This document shows, one piece after another, positions 1 to 5,989 of a stretch of 7,722 nucleotides of DNA; within the stretch, counting starts at the first letter, position 1; each line of letters opens with the position of its first letter. The translations under genes and the position numbers were made by a program. The notes beneath the pieces are model-generated. The model had not been told where the DNA came from, searched no databases, and was given only the letters and a program-made list of their open reading frames with translations. Origin of the DNA: Actinoplanes rectilineatus (GTDB lineage: Bacteria > Actinomycetota > Actinomycetes > Mycobacteriales > Micromonosporaceae); contig NZ_JZKF01000162.1 of assembly GCF_000962825.1 (NCBI RefSeq), forward strand, positions 1 through 7,722, in the 5' to 3' direction.

Positions 1-51
1 CGGGGTGCGGGGTGCGTGAGCGCGGGATGCGGCGGACGGGGTGGGAAGTGG

Positions 52-96
52 GTCGGTGGTCCAAGGAGAGGCTCTCGATCGCCTTGGACCACCGAC
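52..96 (-). terminator. Long-stem hairpin terminator after trpEG
   Basis: A perfect 15-bp inverted repeat (gtcggtggtccaagg at 52-66, its complement at 82-96) with a 15-nt loop begins 11 bases after the stop codon of the minus-strand synthase. No T-run follows on the minus strand, so this would be a stem-only terminator of the kind common in high-GC actinobacteria. It could also act on transcripts arriving from the left on the plus strand. The structure is seen directly; the terminator role is inferred from position and stem strength. Confidence 0.75.
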
Positions 97-106
97 GTCT
101 ATTTCG

Positions 107-2005
107 CTACCCGCTTATGGACGGACTAACCACGGAAGTCAGCAGAGGAGGGAGAAGTTCGCGCAGGACGTCGATTCCGTCTCGGCTCAGGACTGATTCG
201 GGGTGGAACTGGACTCCGGCGAAACCTGGGCCCCGAAGTGCGTGGACCAGGCCGTCTGCCGGGTCGGCGGCGATCTCCAGGCCGGGGTGTGACCCCGCAA
301 GAACAGGAGATGCCGCCACAGGAGATTTGCCGACGGGAAGTGCGGCGGCGGGTAGCGCGGCGGTGGGAGGTGTGGTGGCGGGAGGTGTGGTGGCGGTGGG
401 GGAGGCCGCGGCGAAGGAGGAGTAGAAGCCCACCCGGCGGGTGGTGCCGAACAGCGGGACGTCTCGGGCCAGCCCCTGATAGGGGGAGTCGCGGCGGATC
501 AGGGGCAGGCCCAGGGTGGCGGCGAGGATCTGGTGGCCGAGGCAGACGGCGAACAGGGGCTTCTTCTCGTCCAGCAGGGTGCGGACGAGGGCGCGCAGGG
601 CGGCCATCTTCGGCGATGACGGGTCGGCCGGGTCGCCGGGGCCGGGGCCCACCACCACCAGGTCGGCGTCGGGGACCGGGGCGGTCCACGGGATGATTGT
701 CACGGTCAGGCCCAGGGCCCGGAGCTGGTGGGCCAGCATGGCGGTGAACGTGTCCTCGCCGTCGACGATCACGGCGGACCGGCCGGCCAGGGCGGGTTCG
801 GTCAGTGTGCCCGGGGAGCGGGAGTCGAGCCAGAAACGGGCGAGACCCTCGTTGCGGGCGGTGAGCAGCGCCTGGACCGCGGGTGACGGGGGCTGTGTGC
901 TCACGCGTACACGGGAAGGGGCGGAGGGGATGGCACCCAGCGCGGCCAGCATGCCCGCCGCCTTGGTGTGGGTTTCGGCGACCTCCCCTGCCGGGGTGGA
1001 GTGCCGGACCAGGGTGGCGCCGACCGGGACCCGCAGGGCGCCGTCGGGGGTGATCTCCGCGGTGCGGATCAGGATCGGCGCGTCGAGGGTCTGGTCGCCC
1101 GCGTCGTCGTGGTCGAGCAGGGCCAGTACGCCCGCGTAGTAGCGTCGTCCGCGGCGTTCGTGGCGGGCGATGACGCGGCAGGCGTTCTCGATGGGGCTGC
1201 CGGTGACGGTCGGGGCGAACATGGTCTCGCGTAGTACATCCCGCACGTCCAGGGTGCCCTGTCCGGCCAGCAGGTATTCGGTGTGGGTCAGGTGCGCCAT
1301 CTGTTTCAGGTAGGGCCCGGCGACCTGGCCGCCGTGGTCGGCGACCGTCGCCATCATCTTCAGTTCCTCGTCGAGGACCATGTGGAGTTCCTCGATCTCC
1401 TTGCGGTCGCGCAGGAAGTCCTCGAGGGTGCCGGAGCCGTGCCGGAAGGTGCCGCTGATCGGGTTCATCATGGTGACGCCGCCGTCGACGCTGACGTGCC
1501 GTTCGGGGGTGGCGCCGACCAGCGTACGGGCCCCGGTGTGCACCAGGAATGTCCAGTATGTGCCCTGTTCGGCGGCGAGGAGGCGGCCGAAGGCGGCGCG
1601 GGCGGCGGCGACCGGGTCGCCGTCGACGACGGCGCGGTAGGTGCGGTGGATGACGAAGTTGGCGCCTTCGCCGTGGCCGATCTCCTCGTCCAGGACCCGG
1701 GTGACCAGGTCGCCGTACTCGGTGTCGGACAGGTCGAAGCCGCCGTCACGCAGGGTCAGTTCGCCGGGTGGGAAGGCGCTGAGCGGCTCGTGGCGGATGC
1801 TTTCCACCAGGAGGCATTCCATGGGTGCGCCGTCGTCGACGCAGTCGAAACCGCGTTCGGTGATCTGCCGGTAGGGCACGACGGCGAGGACGGGCCGGCC
1901 GGGTTCGAGGGGGATCGCGGCGAGTGTGTCGACGGTGACGACGGTGCCGGCCAGTACTTCGACGTGGTCGGCGCCGTCGCGGTGCAGCAGGGCGAAGGGC
2001 TGCAT
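107..2005 (-). CDS. trpEG: Anthranilate synthase, fused TrpE-TrpG (PhzE-like architecture)
   Basis: 632-residue fusion that should convert chorismate plus glutamine to anthranilate, the first step of tryptophan synthesis, in the cytoplasm. Residues about 95-355 are the chorismate-binding domain: GATPER (165-169 region), NPISGT (181-186), the KEIEELHMVLDEELKMM segment, TVTGSP (266-271), ILIRT and a C-terminal ETHTKA. After a linker, residues about 408-620 form a class I glutamine amidotransferase: GPGPGDP oxyanion loop (453-459), nucleophile Cys488 in CLGH, and His601/Glu603 in FHPES, so the triad is intact. GGAGG lies 6 bases before the ATG. The leader upstream is a Trp attenuator, favouring anthranilate synthase. 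The same architecture is shared by PhzE (2-amino-2-desoxyisochorismate synthase), which cannot be excluded by sequence reading alone; no other phenazine genes are in view. Oddity: residues about 537-567 are a proline-punctuated tandem repeat inserted into the amidotransferase domain. Confidence 0.9.
   Translation of the reverse strand: MQPFALLHRDGADHVEVLAGTVVTVDTLAAIPLEPGRPVLAVVPYRQITERGFDCVDDGAPMECLLVESIRHEPLSAFPPGELTLRDGGFDLSDTEYGDLVTRVLDEEIGHGEGANFVIHRTYRAVVDGDPVAAARAAFGRLLAAEQGTYWTFLVHTGARTLVGATPERHVSVDGGVTMMNPISGTFRHGSGTLEDFLRDRKEIEELHMVLDEELKMMATVADHGGQVAGPYLKQMAHLTHTEYLLAGQGTLDVRDVLRETMFAPTVTGSPIENACRVIARHERRGRRYYAGVLALLDHDDAGDQTLDAPILIRTAEITPDGALRVPVGATLVRHSTPAGEVAETHTKAAGMLAALGAIPSAPSRVRVSTQPPSPAVQALLTARNEGLARFWLDSRSPGTLTEPALAGRSAVIVDGEDTFTAMLAHQLRALGLTVTIIPWTAPVPDADLVVVGPGPGDPADPSSPKMAALRALVRTLLDEKKPLFAVCLGHQILAATLGLPLIRRDSPYQGLARDVPLFGTTRRVGFYSSFAAASPTATTPPATTPPTAALPAAALPVGKSPVAASPVLAGSHPGLEIAADPADGLVHALRGPGFAGVQFHPESVLSRDGIDVLRELLPPLLTSVVSPSISG
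296..411 (-). repeat. 15-bp degenerate tandem repeat inside trpEG
   Basis: Within the amidotransferase domain, codons for residues about 533-570 are built of five-residue units ending in proline: prolines fall at 542, 547, 552, 557, 562 and 567, with units such as ATTPP (twice), TAALP, AAALP and VAASP. At the DNA level the two ATTPP units are a perfect 15-bp tandem (gggaggtgtggtggc at 365-379 and 380-394); the others have diverged. It lies between the GFYSSF strand and the HPGLEI strand, a surface loop position in class I amidotransferases. The reading frame is kept. Confidence 0.75.
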
Positions 2006-2054
2006 GGGTGTCCTCCGGGTTCGGCGGCGCCTGCCGAGGCCCGGACATGGAGAA

Positions 2055-2077
2055 CGGCCGCCTCGGGGAGGCGGCCG
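2055..2077 (-). terminator. Attenuator terminator hairpin (3:4 stem)
   Basis: Perfect 10-bp stem (cggccgcctc / gaggcggccg) with a 3-nt loop, followed on the minus strand by UUCUCC, a weak U-containing tail. It lies 36 bases downstream of the leader-peptide stop and 49 bases upstream of the trpEG start, the position expected of an attenuator. The weak U-tract is usual for such hairpins in very GC-rich genomes. Confidence 0.8.
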
Positions 2078-2113
2078 CGGTGGTGTGTCACGCGCGAGGG
2101 AGATGGCCGCCGG

Positions 2114-2152
2114 TCAGGCGGGCCACCACATCATGGTCAGATGAGCGCGCAT
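2114..2152 (-). CDS. trpL: trp leader peptide with tandem Trp codons
   Basis: A 12-residue open frame, MRAHLTMMWWPA, with two adjacent TGG codons (2128-2123) three codons before the stop gives a ribosome the means to sense charged tRNA-Trp. It sits just upstream of the competing hairpins described for the attenuator. The chosen ATG at 2152 has no convincing Shine-Dalgarno sequence. The frame is open upstream, and an ATG at 2197 would give a 27-residue version with a third Trp at residue 4, overlapping the 3' end of the small gene upstream. The 10 bases between the small gene's stop (2163) and this ATG would allow translational coupling. The tandem Trp codons and RNA folds make the call strong; the exact start is uncertain. 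Confidence 0.8.
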   Translation of the reverse strand: MRAHLTMMWWPA

Positions 2153-2162
2153 GGCGGCCAGC

Positions 2163-2426
2163 TTACGGCCGTCGCGGGTCAGGCGCCAGGCCTTCATCCG
2201 TACGGGAGAAAGCGTCCCGGACGGCTGCGCGTGCCCAGAGCATCCGGTTCATCGCGCAGTCCGGATGTTCGCCGAATTCCTGGGCCACCAGCTCGGCGCA
2301 GCCGCTCTCGCCGAGCCGGTCCACGGTGGCGGTGACCGCGGCGCGGACCGTGGTGGCGTTGGGGTGTTCGGATCGCTGCAGGTGGGAGGCGAACAGTGCC
2401 TCGGTGCGTACCGTCTCGGCCGTCAT
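2163..2426 (-). CDS. Uncharacterised 87-residue protein upstream of trp leader
   Basis: Not recognised as a named family. The start is supported by an excellent site, GGGAGGG, about 7 bases before the ATG at 2426; a longer upstream frame exists but has no such signal and crosses the divergent promoter region. The protein has no signal peptide or membrane segment. It reads as mostly helical, with a central LGESGCAELVAQEFGEHPDCA segment split here by Cys43 and Cys57, a MLWARAAV stretch (62-69) and a charged proline-rich tail (DPRRP). I have the impression that similar short proteins occur in other actinobacteria, but no role is known to me. Its stop lies 10 bases from the trp leader ATG, so it may be the first gene of the trpEG transcript, or may merely contain that transcript's promoter. 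Confidence 0.8.
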   Translation of the reverse strand: MTAETVRTEALFASHLQRSEHPNATTVRAAVTATVDRLGESGCAELVAQEFGEHPDCAMNRMLWARAAVRDAFSRTDEGLAPDPRRP

Positions 2427-2594
2427 CGTGTTCCCTCCCTGCTTGCTGCTGGTTTCCAGCACACTGGTCGGGGGCTGTGCTTCCGGGGGCGGACTGGTTG
2501 CCGATCGGTAGCGGGGAGCCGCATTGCGCCCAGAAACGGATTTATCGAGATATTGTCCTATCCGAGAGATAAGTCTGATCCGGGGGGAGCTGCC
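2427..2594. promoter_or_regulatory. Divergent intergenic region with AT-rich core
   Basis: This 168-bp gap separates the minus-strand small gene from the plus-strand response regulator and must hold promoters for both. Bases about 2531-2580 are clearly more AT-rich than the surroundings and contain TTATC (2542-2546) facing GATAA (2568-2572), plus a loose direct repeat (atcgagata, then atccgagagata). I could not assign a convincing -35/-10 pair on either strand, so no specific sigma factor is proposed. Confidence 0.4.
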
Positions 2595-2969
2595 GTGACG
2601 ACGGTCCTGGTGGCCGACGACGACGCCGACATCCGTGACCTCGTCGCGTTCAAACTGGAGCAGGCCGGGCTGGAGGTCATCACCGTCGGGGACGGTCAGG
2701 CCGCCGTGGACACCGCCCGCGAGCACCACCCGCAACTCGCGGTGCTCGACGTCTCCATGCCCGGCCTCTCCGGTATCGACGTGTGCCGGGCACTACGGGC
2801 CGACCCGTCCACCGCCGGCATGCTGATCATCATGCTGACCGCCCGGGTGCAGGAGCAGGACGTCGAGGGCGGGTTCAGTGCCGGCGCGGACGACTACGTG
2901 ACGAAGCCGTTCAGTCCGCGGGAGCTGGTCTCCCGGATCCAGGCGTTACTCAGCAAGACGCGGGCATAG
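2595..2969 (+). CDS. Stand-alone receiver-domain response regulator
   Basis: A 124-residue CheY-like protein made of a single receiver domain and nothing else. All phosphorylation residues are present: acidic pocket Asp8-Asp9-Asp10, phosphoacceptor Asp52 in VLDVSMPG, switch Thr82 in MLTAR, and Lys104 in TKPFSP; Asp99-Asp100-Tyr101 precede the lysine as in PhoB-type receivers. The GTG start at 2595 is chosen because GGGGGAG lies about 5 bases upstream and because the domain begins at once (TTVLVADDD). With no output domain it would act by binding a partner protein, or as a phosphate shuttle or sink in a phosphorelay. No histidine kinase is adjacent, so the partner cannot be named. The gene is monocistronic, with its own terminator. 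Confidence 0.93.
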   Translation: MTTVLVADDDADIRDLVAFKLEQAGLEVITVGDGQAAVDTAREHHPQLAVLDVSMPGLSGIDVCRALRADPSTAGMLIIMLTARVQEQDVEGGFSAGADDYVTKPFSPRELVSRIQALLSKTRA

Positions 2970-2980
2970 AACTCGGCAGA

Positions 2981-3010
2981 GGGCGCTCCGGACATCCGGA
3001 GCGCCCTTTT
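2981..3010 (+). terminator. Intrinsic terminator of the response regulator gene
   Basis: An 11-bp perfect stem (gggcgctccgg / ccggagcgccc) with an ACAT loop, followed directly by TTTT, starts 11 bases after the response regulator stop. The convergent beta-glucosidase gene ends at 3016, only 5 bases beyond, so the same stem may stop both transcripts. The T-run favours the plus strand; no T-run follows on the minus strand. Confidence 0.9.
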
Positions 3011-3015
3011 CTCGA

Positions 3016-5232
3016 TCAGTCGTTCGCGGACGCGACCAGCTTGTCCAGCTGGTCGTCGCGCAGCGGGCTGCCCGGGAACATCGCCATCCGGCTCAGCGGC
3101 AGACTGCCCAGCATCATCAGCATCTCCGGGCTGGCGGTCATCGCCGCCATCACGTTGTCGCCGCCGCTGGCCTCGTTGGCCTCGGCGAACGCCGCACCGA
3201 GCAGCTCGGCGCCGCGCGGGTCGGCCATCCACTCGCCGACGCTGGAGTCGACGGTCAGCGGCACCCGGGCCGGGTCGCCGGCCACCGTGGCGGTCACCGT
3301 GGAACGCAGGTCCCGCGAGGACGCGCCGACCGCGACCGTGTAGTCGCCGCCCTCGACGATCCAGCTGTTCAGCCGGATGTCCCAGTAGGCCAGGTCGGCC
3401 CGCTCGATGGTCAGGGTCACCTCGGTGGTCTCGCCGGCCGCGATGGCGACGCTGGCGAACGCCTTCAGCTCGCGCGGGGCGCGCCGCACCGTCGAACCGG
3501 GCAGGCTGACGTACGCCTGGACGACCTCACGGCCGTCCCGGTCGCCGCTGTTGGTCACCGGGATCCGCACCTCGATGCCGGCGTCGGTCACGGTCACGGT
3601 GGCGGTCCCGTACGCGAAGGTGGTGTAGGAGAGCCCGAAACCGAACGGGTACGCCACCGCCCGCTCCTGCGCGTCGAAGCCGCGGTACCCGACGTGCAGT
3701 CCCTCGCCGTACCGCACATGGCCGTGCTCGCCCGGGAAGTCCAGGTACGACGGGTGGTCGGTGATCGTGACCGGGATCGTCTCGGCGAGCCGCCCGGACG
3801 GGTTGACCCGGCCGAACAGCACGTCGGCGAGCGCGCTGCCACCGGCCTGACCGAGCAGCCAGCCCTCGACCAGGGCCGGGACGTTCTCGTCCCACGGCTT
3901 GGTGGCGATGACCGCGCCGTTGGAGAGCACCACGACGGTCTTCGGGTTGACGGCGGCGACCCGCTCGATCAGGGCGAGCTGGGCGGGCGGCAGGTCGAGG
4001 GAGGCCCGGTCGGCGCCCTCGGTCTCGTGCACGCTGCCGACGAAGACCACGGCCACGTCGGCGGAGCGGGCCGCGGTGACGGCGTCGGCGATCAGGGCCT
4101 CGTCCGGGCCGTTGTCGTCGACGGTGTAGCCGGGCGCGAACGTGACGGTCGCGCTGGTCGACGCGGTGATCTGGGTGAGCGCGTCGTCGAGCCGGGTGGG
4201 CGTGATCTGCGAGCTGCCGCCGCCCTGGTAGCGCGGGGTCCGGGCGAACTCGCCGAGCACCGCGATCGAGACGCCCTCACCGGCCAGCGGCAGGAGGTCA
4301 CCGTCGTTCTTGAGCAGCACGATCGCCCGTCCGGCGATCTCCCGGGCCAGCGCGTGGTGTGCCTCGGCGTCGTAGGTTCCGGCCGGGCGCTTCCCGGCCT
4401 TCAGGATCATCGCGCGTACGCGCTCCGCCGCGACCTCCAGCAGTTGCGGGTCGAGCGTCCCGTCCTCGACCGCGGCGACCAGTTGCCGGTCGCCGGACTC
4501 GTCCGGCCCCGGCATGGTCAGGTCGAGCCCGGCGGCGATCGCCCGGACCCGGTCGACGACCGCGCCCCAGTCGGAGACGACCAGGCCCTCGAAGCCCCAC
4601 TCGCCGCGCAGCACCTCGGTGAGCAGCCAGTGGTGCTCGCTGGCGTACACCCCATTGATCTTGTTGTAGGCGCACATGACCGTCCACGGCTGCGCCCGGG
4701 TGACCACCCGCTGGAAGGCCCGCAGGTACATCTCCCGCAGGGTGCGCTCGTCGATGTCGGCGCTGACCCGCATCCGGTCGGTCTCCTGGCTGTTGACCGC
4801 GAAGTGCTTGAGCGACGCGCCGACGCCCCTGCTCTGGATGCCGCGGACCCATTCGGTGGCGAGCACGCCGGTGAGGATCGGGTCCTCGGAGAAGTATTCG
4901 AAGTTGCGGCCGCCGAGCGGGCTGCGCTTGAGGTTGACGCCCGGGCCGAGGAGCACGGCGACGTCCTGGGCGCGGCACTCGTCGCCGAGGGCCTCGCCCA
5001 TCCGGCGCAGCAGGTCCGGGTCCCAGGTGGAGGCGCTGGCGACGGCGGGCGGGAAACAGGTGGCCGGGACGCCGGCGAGCAGGTCGTCGCCCTCGGCCTG
5101 CATGCGGACGCCGTGCGGGCCGTCGGTCAGGGTCAGCGGCGGCAGGCCGGCCGGCACGACGCCGGTGGTGTGCCAGAAGTCGGAGCCGCTGGTGATCGCC
5201 GCCTGTTCCGCGGTGGTGAGTTCGGAGGACAT
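3016..5232 (-). CDS. Glycoside hydrolase family 3 beta-glucosidase, cytoplasmic
   Basis: 738-residue GH3 enzyme expected to release glucose (or a similar sugar) from the non-reducing end of beta-glycosides by the retaining mechanism. N-terminal barrel: LTDGPHGVR (35-43), GPGVNLKRSPLGGRNFEYFSEDP (96-118), substrate-binding Lys142-His143 in SLKHFA, and nucleophile Asp221 in LVVSDWGA. The second domain has YQGGGSSQITP (335-345) and the HETEGADR motif (402-409), where Glu405, or Glu403, is the likely acid/base. A fibronectin-like domain follows (about 575-645), then a Met-rich tail ending near LPLSRMAMFPGSPL that I believe is usual in this subgroup. No PA14 insert and no signal peptide, so the substrate is probably an imported oligosaccharide or glycoside. 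AAGGAAGGA precedes the ATG. It is divergent from a TetR-type gene, which probably controls it. Substrate specificity cannot be read from sequence. Confidence 0.93.
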   Translation of the reverse strand: MSSELTTAEQAAITSGSDFWHTTGVVPAGLPPLTLTDGPHGVRMQAEGDDLLAGVPATCFPPAVASASTWDPDLLRRMGEALGDECRAQDVAVLLGPGVNLKRSPLGGRNFEYFSEDPILTGVLATEWVRGIQSRGVGASLKHFAVNSQETDRMRVSADIDERTLREMYLRAFQRVVTRAQPWTVMCAYNKINGVYASEHHWLLTEVLRGEWGFEGLVVSDWGAVVDRVRAIAAGLDLTMPGPDESGDRQLVAAVEDGTLDPQLLEVAAERVRAMILKAGKRPAGTYDAEAHHALAREIAGRAIVLLKNDGDLLPLAGEGVSIAVLGEFARTPRYQGGGSSQITPTRLDDALTQITASTSATVTFAPGYTVDDNGPDEALIADAVTAARSADVAVVFVGSVHETEGADRASLDLPPAQLALIERVAAVNPKTVVVLSNGAVIATKPWDENVPALVEGWLLGQAGGSALADVLFGRVNPSGRLAETIPVTITDHPSYLDFPGEHGHVRYGEGLHVGYRGFDAQERAVAYPFGFGLSYTTFAYGTATVTVTDAGIEVRIPVTNSGDRDGREVVQAYVSLPGSTVRRAPRELKAFASVAIAAGETTEVTLTIERADLAYWDIRLNSWIVEGGDYTVAVGASSRDLRSTVTATVAGDPARVPLTVDSSVGEWMADPRGAELLGAAFAEANEASGGDNVMAAMTASPEMLMMLGSLPLSRMAMFPGSPLRDDQLDKLVASAND

Positions 5233-5265
5233 GGTCCGATCCTTCCTTCAGGCGGGCCGGCCGCA

Positions 5266-5322
5266 CGGGTTTACGCTTACTGAGTACCTACTAGGTATTA
5301 ACTACTCGGAAACATAAACCCG
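5266..5322. promoter_or_regulatory. Candidate TetR-type operator and overlapping promoters
   Basis: Between the divergent beta-glucosidase and TetR genes lies an AT-richer stretch. At 5281-5301 are two 9-bp half-sites, TGAGTACCT and the inverted AGGTATTAA, around a 3-bp centre (7 of 9 positions match; the inner TACCT/AGGTA is perfect). Around it, CGGGTTTA (5266-5273) and TAAACCCG (5315-5322) form a perfect 8-bp inverted pair. A plus-strand promoter reading is TTTACG (5270-5275), 16 bases, TAGGTA (5292-5297), which would place the palindrome over the promoter. The symmetry is visible; binding by the neighbouring regulator is inferred from the usual local control by TetR proteins. Confidence 0.6.
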
Positions 5323-5363
5323 CCGTCGCCCACCCGGCAATAGGCTGCTGATAGGAACTACCT

Positions 5364-5948
5364 GTGTCCCTCCGCCGCGACCGCGTCCGTCTCCCCGCCG
5401 CCGAGCGCCGCCGCCAGATCCTCGACGTCACCACGCGCCTGATCGCCGAACGCGGCTTCTGGGGCCTGTCGATGCAGGACGTCGCGGACGGCTGCGGCCT
5501 GACCGTTCCCGGCCTGCTGCACCACATGGGTTCCAAGGACAGCCTGCTCGTCGCCGTCCTCGAGTACCGCGACGAACAGGACCAGCGGTCCCTGCTGTCC
5601 CGGCTGGGCGCCCCGGCCGACCGGTTCACCCTGGCCCAGACCTGCGCCGCCCTGGTCCGGCGCAACGCCGAACAGCCCGAGATCGTCCGCCTGTTCGCCG
5701 TCCTGGAAGCGGAGTCGCTGGCACCCGGCCACCCCGCGCACGCCTACTTCCGCAAACGCCAGGAGCAGACCCTGGCCGCCTTCGCCGGCCTGGCCGAGAA
5801 CCGCCACCCGGCCCCGGCGATGCTGGCCCGGCAGGTGATGGCGCTGATGGACGGCCTGCAGATCCAGTGGCTGCGCGACCCCTCCGGCATCGACCTGGTG
5901 GCCACCTGGGACGCCCTGGCCGGGCCACTCCTCGCCGATCTCGGCTGA
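5364..5948 (+). CDS. TetR/AcrR-family transcriptional regulator
   Basis: 194 residues, the usual TetR size. The N-terminal DNA-binding domain is clear: RRRQILDVTTRLIAERGFWGLSMQDVADGCGL continues into TVPGLLHHMGSKDSLLVAVLEYRD, with the helix-turn-helix at about residues 36-55 and the family's conserved Lys58 after the recognition helix. The rest is a helical ligand-binding and dimer domain, with no recognisable ligand specificity. The GTG start at 5364 is chosen because AGGA lies about 7 bases upstream and the helical domain starts soon after. It faces the GH3 beta-glucosidase across a 131-bp gap with a palindrome, so it most likely represses that gene and itself, with release by a sugar or glycoside; the effector is unknown. 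Confidence 0.92.
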   Translation: MSLRRDRVRLPAAERRRQILDVTTRLIAERGFWGLSMQDVADGCGLTVPGLLHHMGSKDSLLVAVLEYRDEQDQRSLLSRLGAPADRFTLAQTCAALVRRNAEQPEIVRLFAVLEAESLAPGHPAHAYFRKRQEQTLAAFAGLAENRHPAPAMLARQVMALMDGLQIQWLRDPSGIDLVATWDALAGPLLADLG

Positions 5949-5960
5949 CGCTCCGGGCTT

Positions 5961-5988
5961 CTTATCGGGTCGGCTGCGCGGCCGATAA
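5961..5988 (+). promoter_or_regulatory. FliA/WhiG-class promoter candidate
   Basis: CTTA (5961-5964), a 16-base spacer and GCCGATAA (5981-5988) match the promoter class read by flagellar/sporulation sigma factors (FliA/WhiG type, -10 GCCGATAA). The -10 match is exact; the -35 differs by one base from the CTCA form I recall for Actinoplanes-type genomes. It lies 66 bases before the start of the secreted NHL/Fn3 gene. The same bases form an inverted repeat (CTTATCGG 5961-5968, CCGATAAG 5982-5989), so a terminator role for the preceding tetR gene is the main alternative. Confidence 0.5.
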
Positions 5989-5989
5989 G

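Larger units (their letters stand above)
2049..2152 (-). promoter_or_regulatory. Tryptophan transcription attenuator
   Basis: The leader RNA of trpEG can form three competing pairings. Segment 1 (UGGCCCGCC, bases 2125-2117, includes the second Trp codon) pairs with segment 2 (GGCGGCCA, 2111-2104) as an 8-bp stem with one bulged C. Segment 2 (GGCGGCC) can instead pair with GGCCGCC in segment 3 (inside 2077-2068). Segment 3 pairs with segment 4 (2064-2055) as a perfect 10-bp terminator stem. By the established trp attenuation logic, a ribosome stalled at the tandem Trp codons covers segment 1, frees segment 2 to form the 2:3 antiterminator, and lets transcription reach trpEG; when Trp is plentiful the 3:4 terminator forms. 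The pairings are seen in the sequence; the regulation is inferred. Confidence 0.85.

Noticed and set aside
12..425. Plus-strand open frame of 137 codons opposite the 3' end of trpEG
   Set aside because: Low-complexity Arg/Gly/Ala-rich translation with no ribosome binding site, lying over the trpEG terminator and antisense to a gene with intact catalytic motifs.
1283..2335. Plus-strand open frame of 350 codons antisense to trpEG
   Set aside because: GC-bias shadow: the translation is Val/Asp/Gly-rich without domain motifs, and it crosses the attenuator and the small gene.
2447..2461. TGCTGG-TTT-CCAGCA hairpin in the leader of the small gene
   Set aside because: A 6-bp stem of this composition is expected often in such DNA, and nothing nearby supports a regulatory role.
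2480..2507. CTTC-N16-GCCGATCG upstream of the response regulator as a second FliA-like promoter
   Set aside because: The -10 matches only 6 of 8 positions, GCCGATCGG is largely self-complementary by chance, and it lies about 90 bases from the start codon.
3694..5283. Plus-strand open frame of 529 codons antisense to the beta-glucosidase
   Set aside because: The opposite strand encodes all GH3 motifs. This frame is a typical high-GC mirror frame with no recognisable domain or ribosome binding site.
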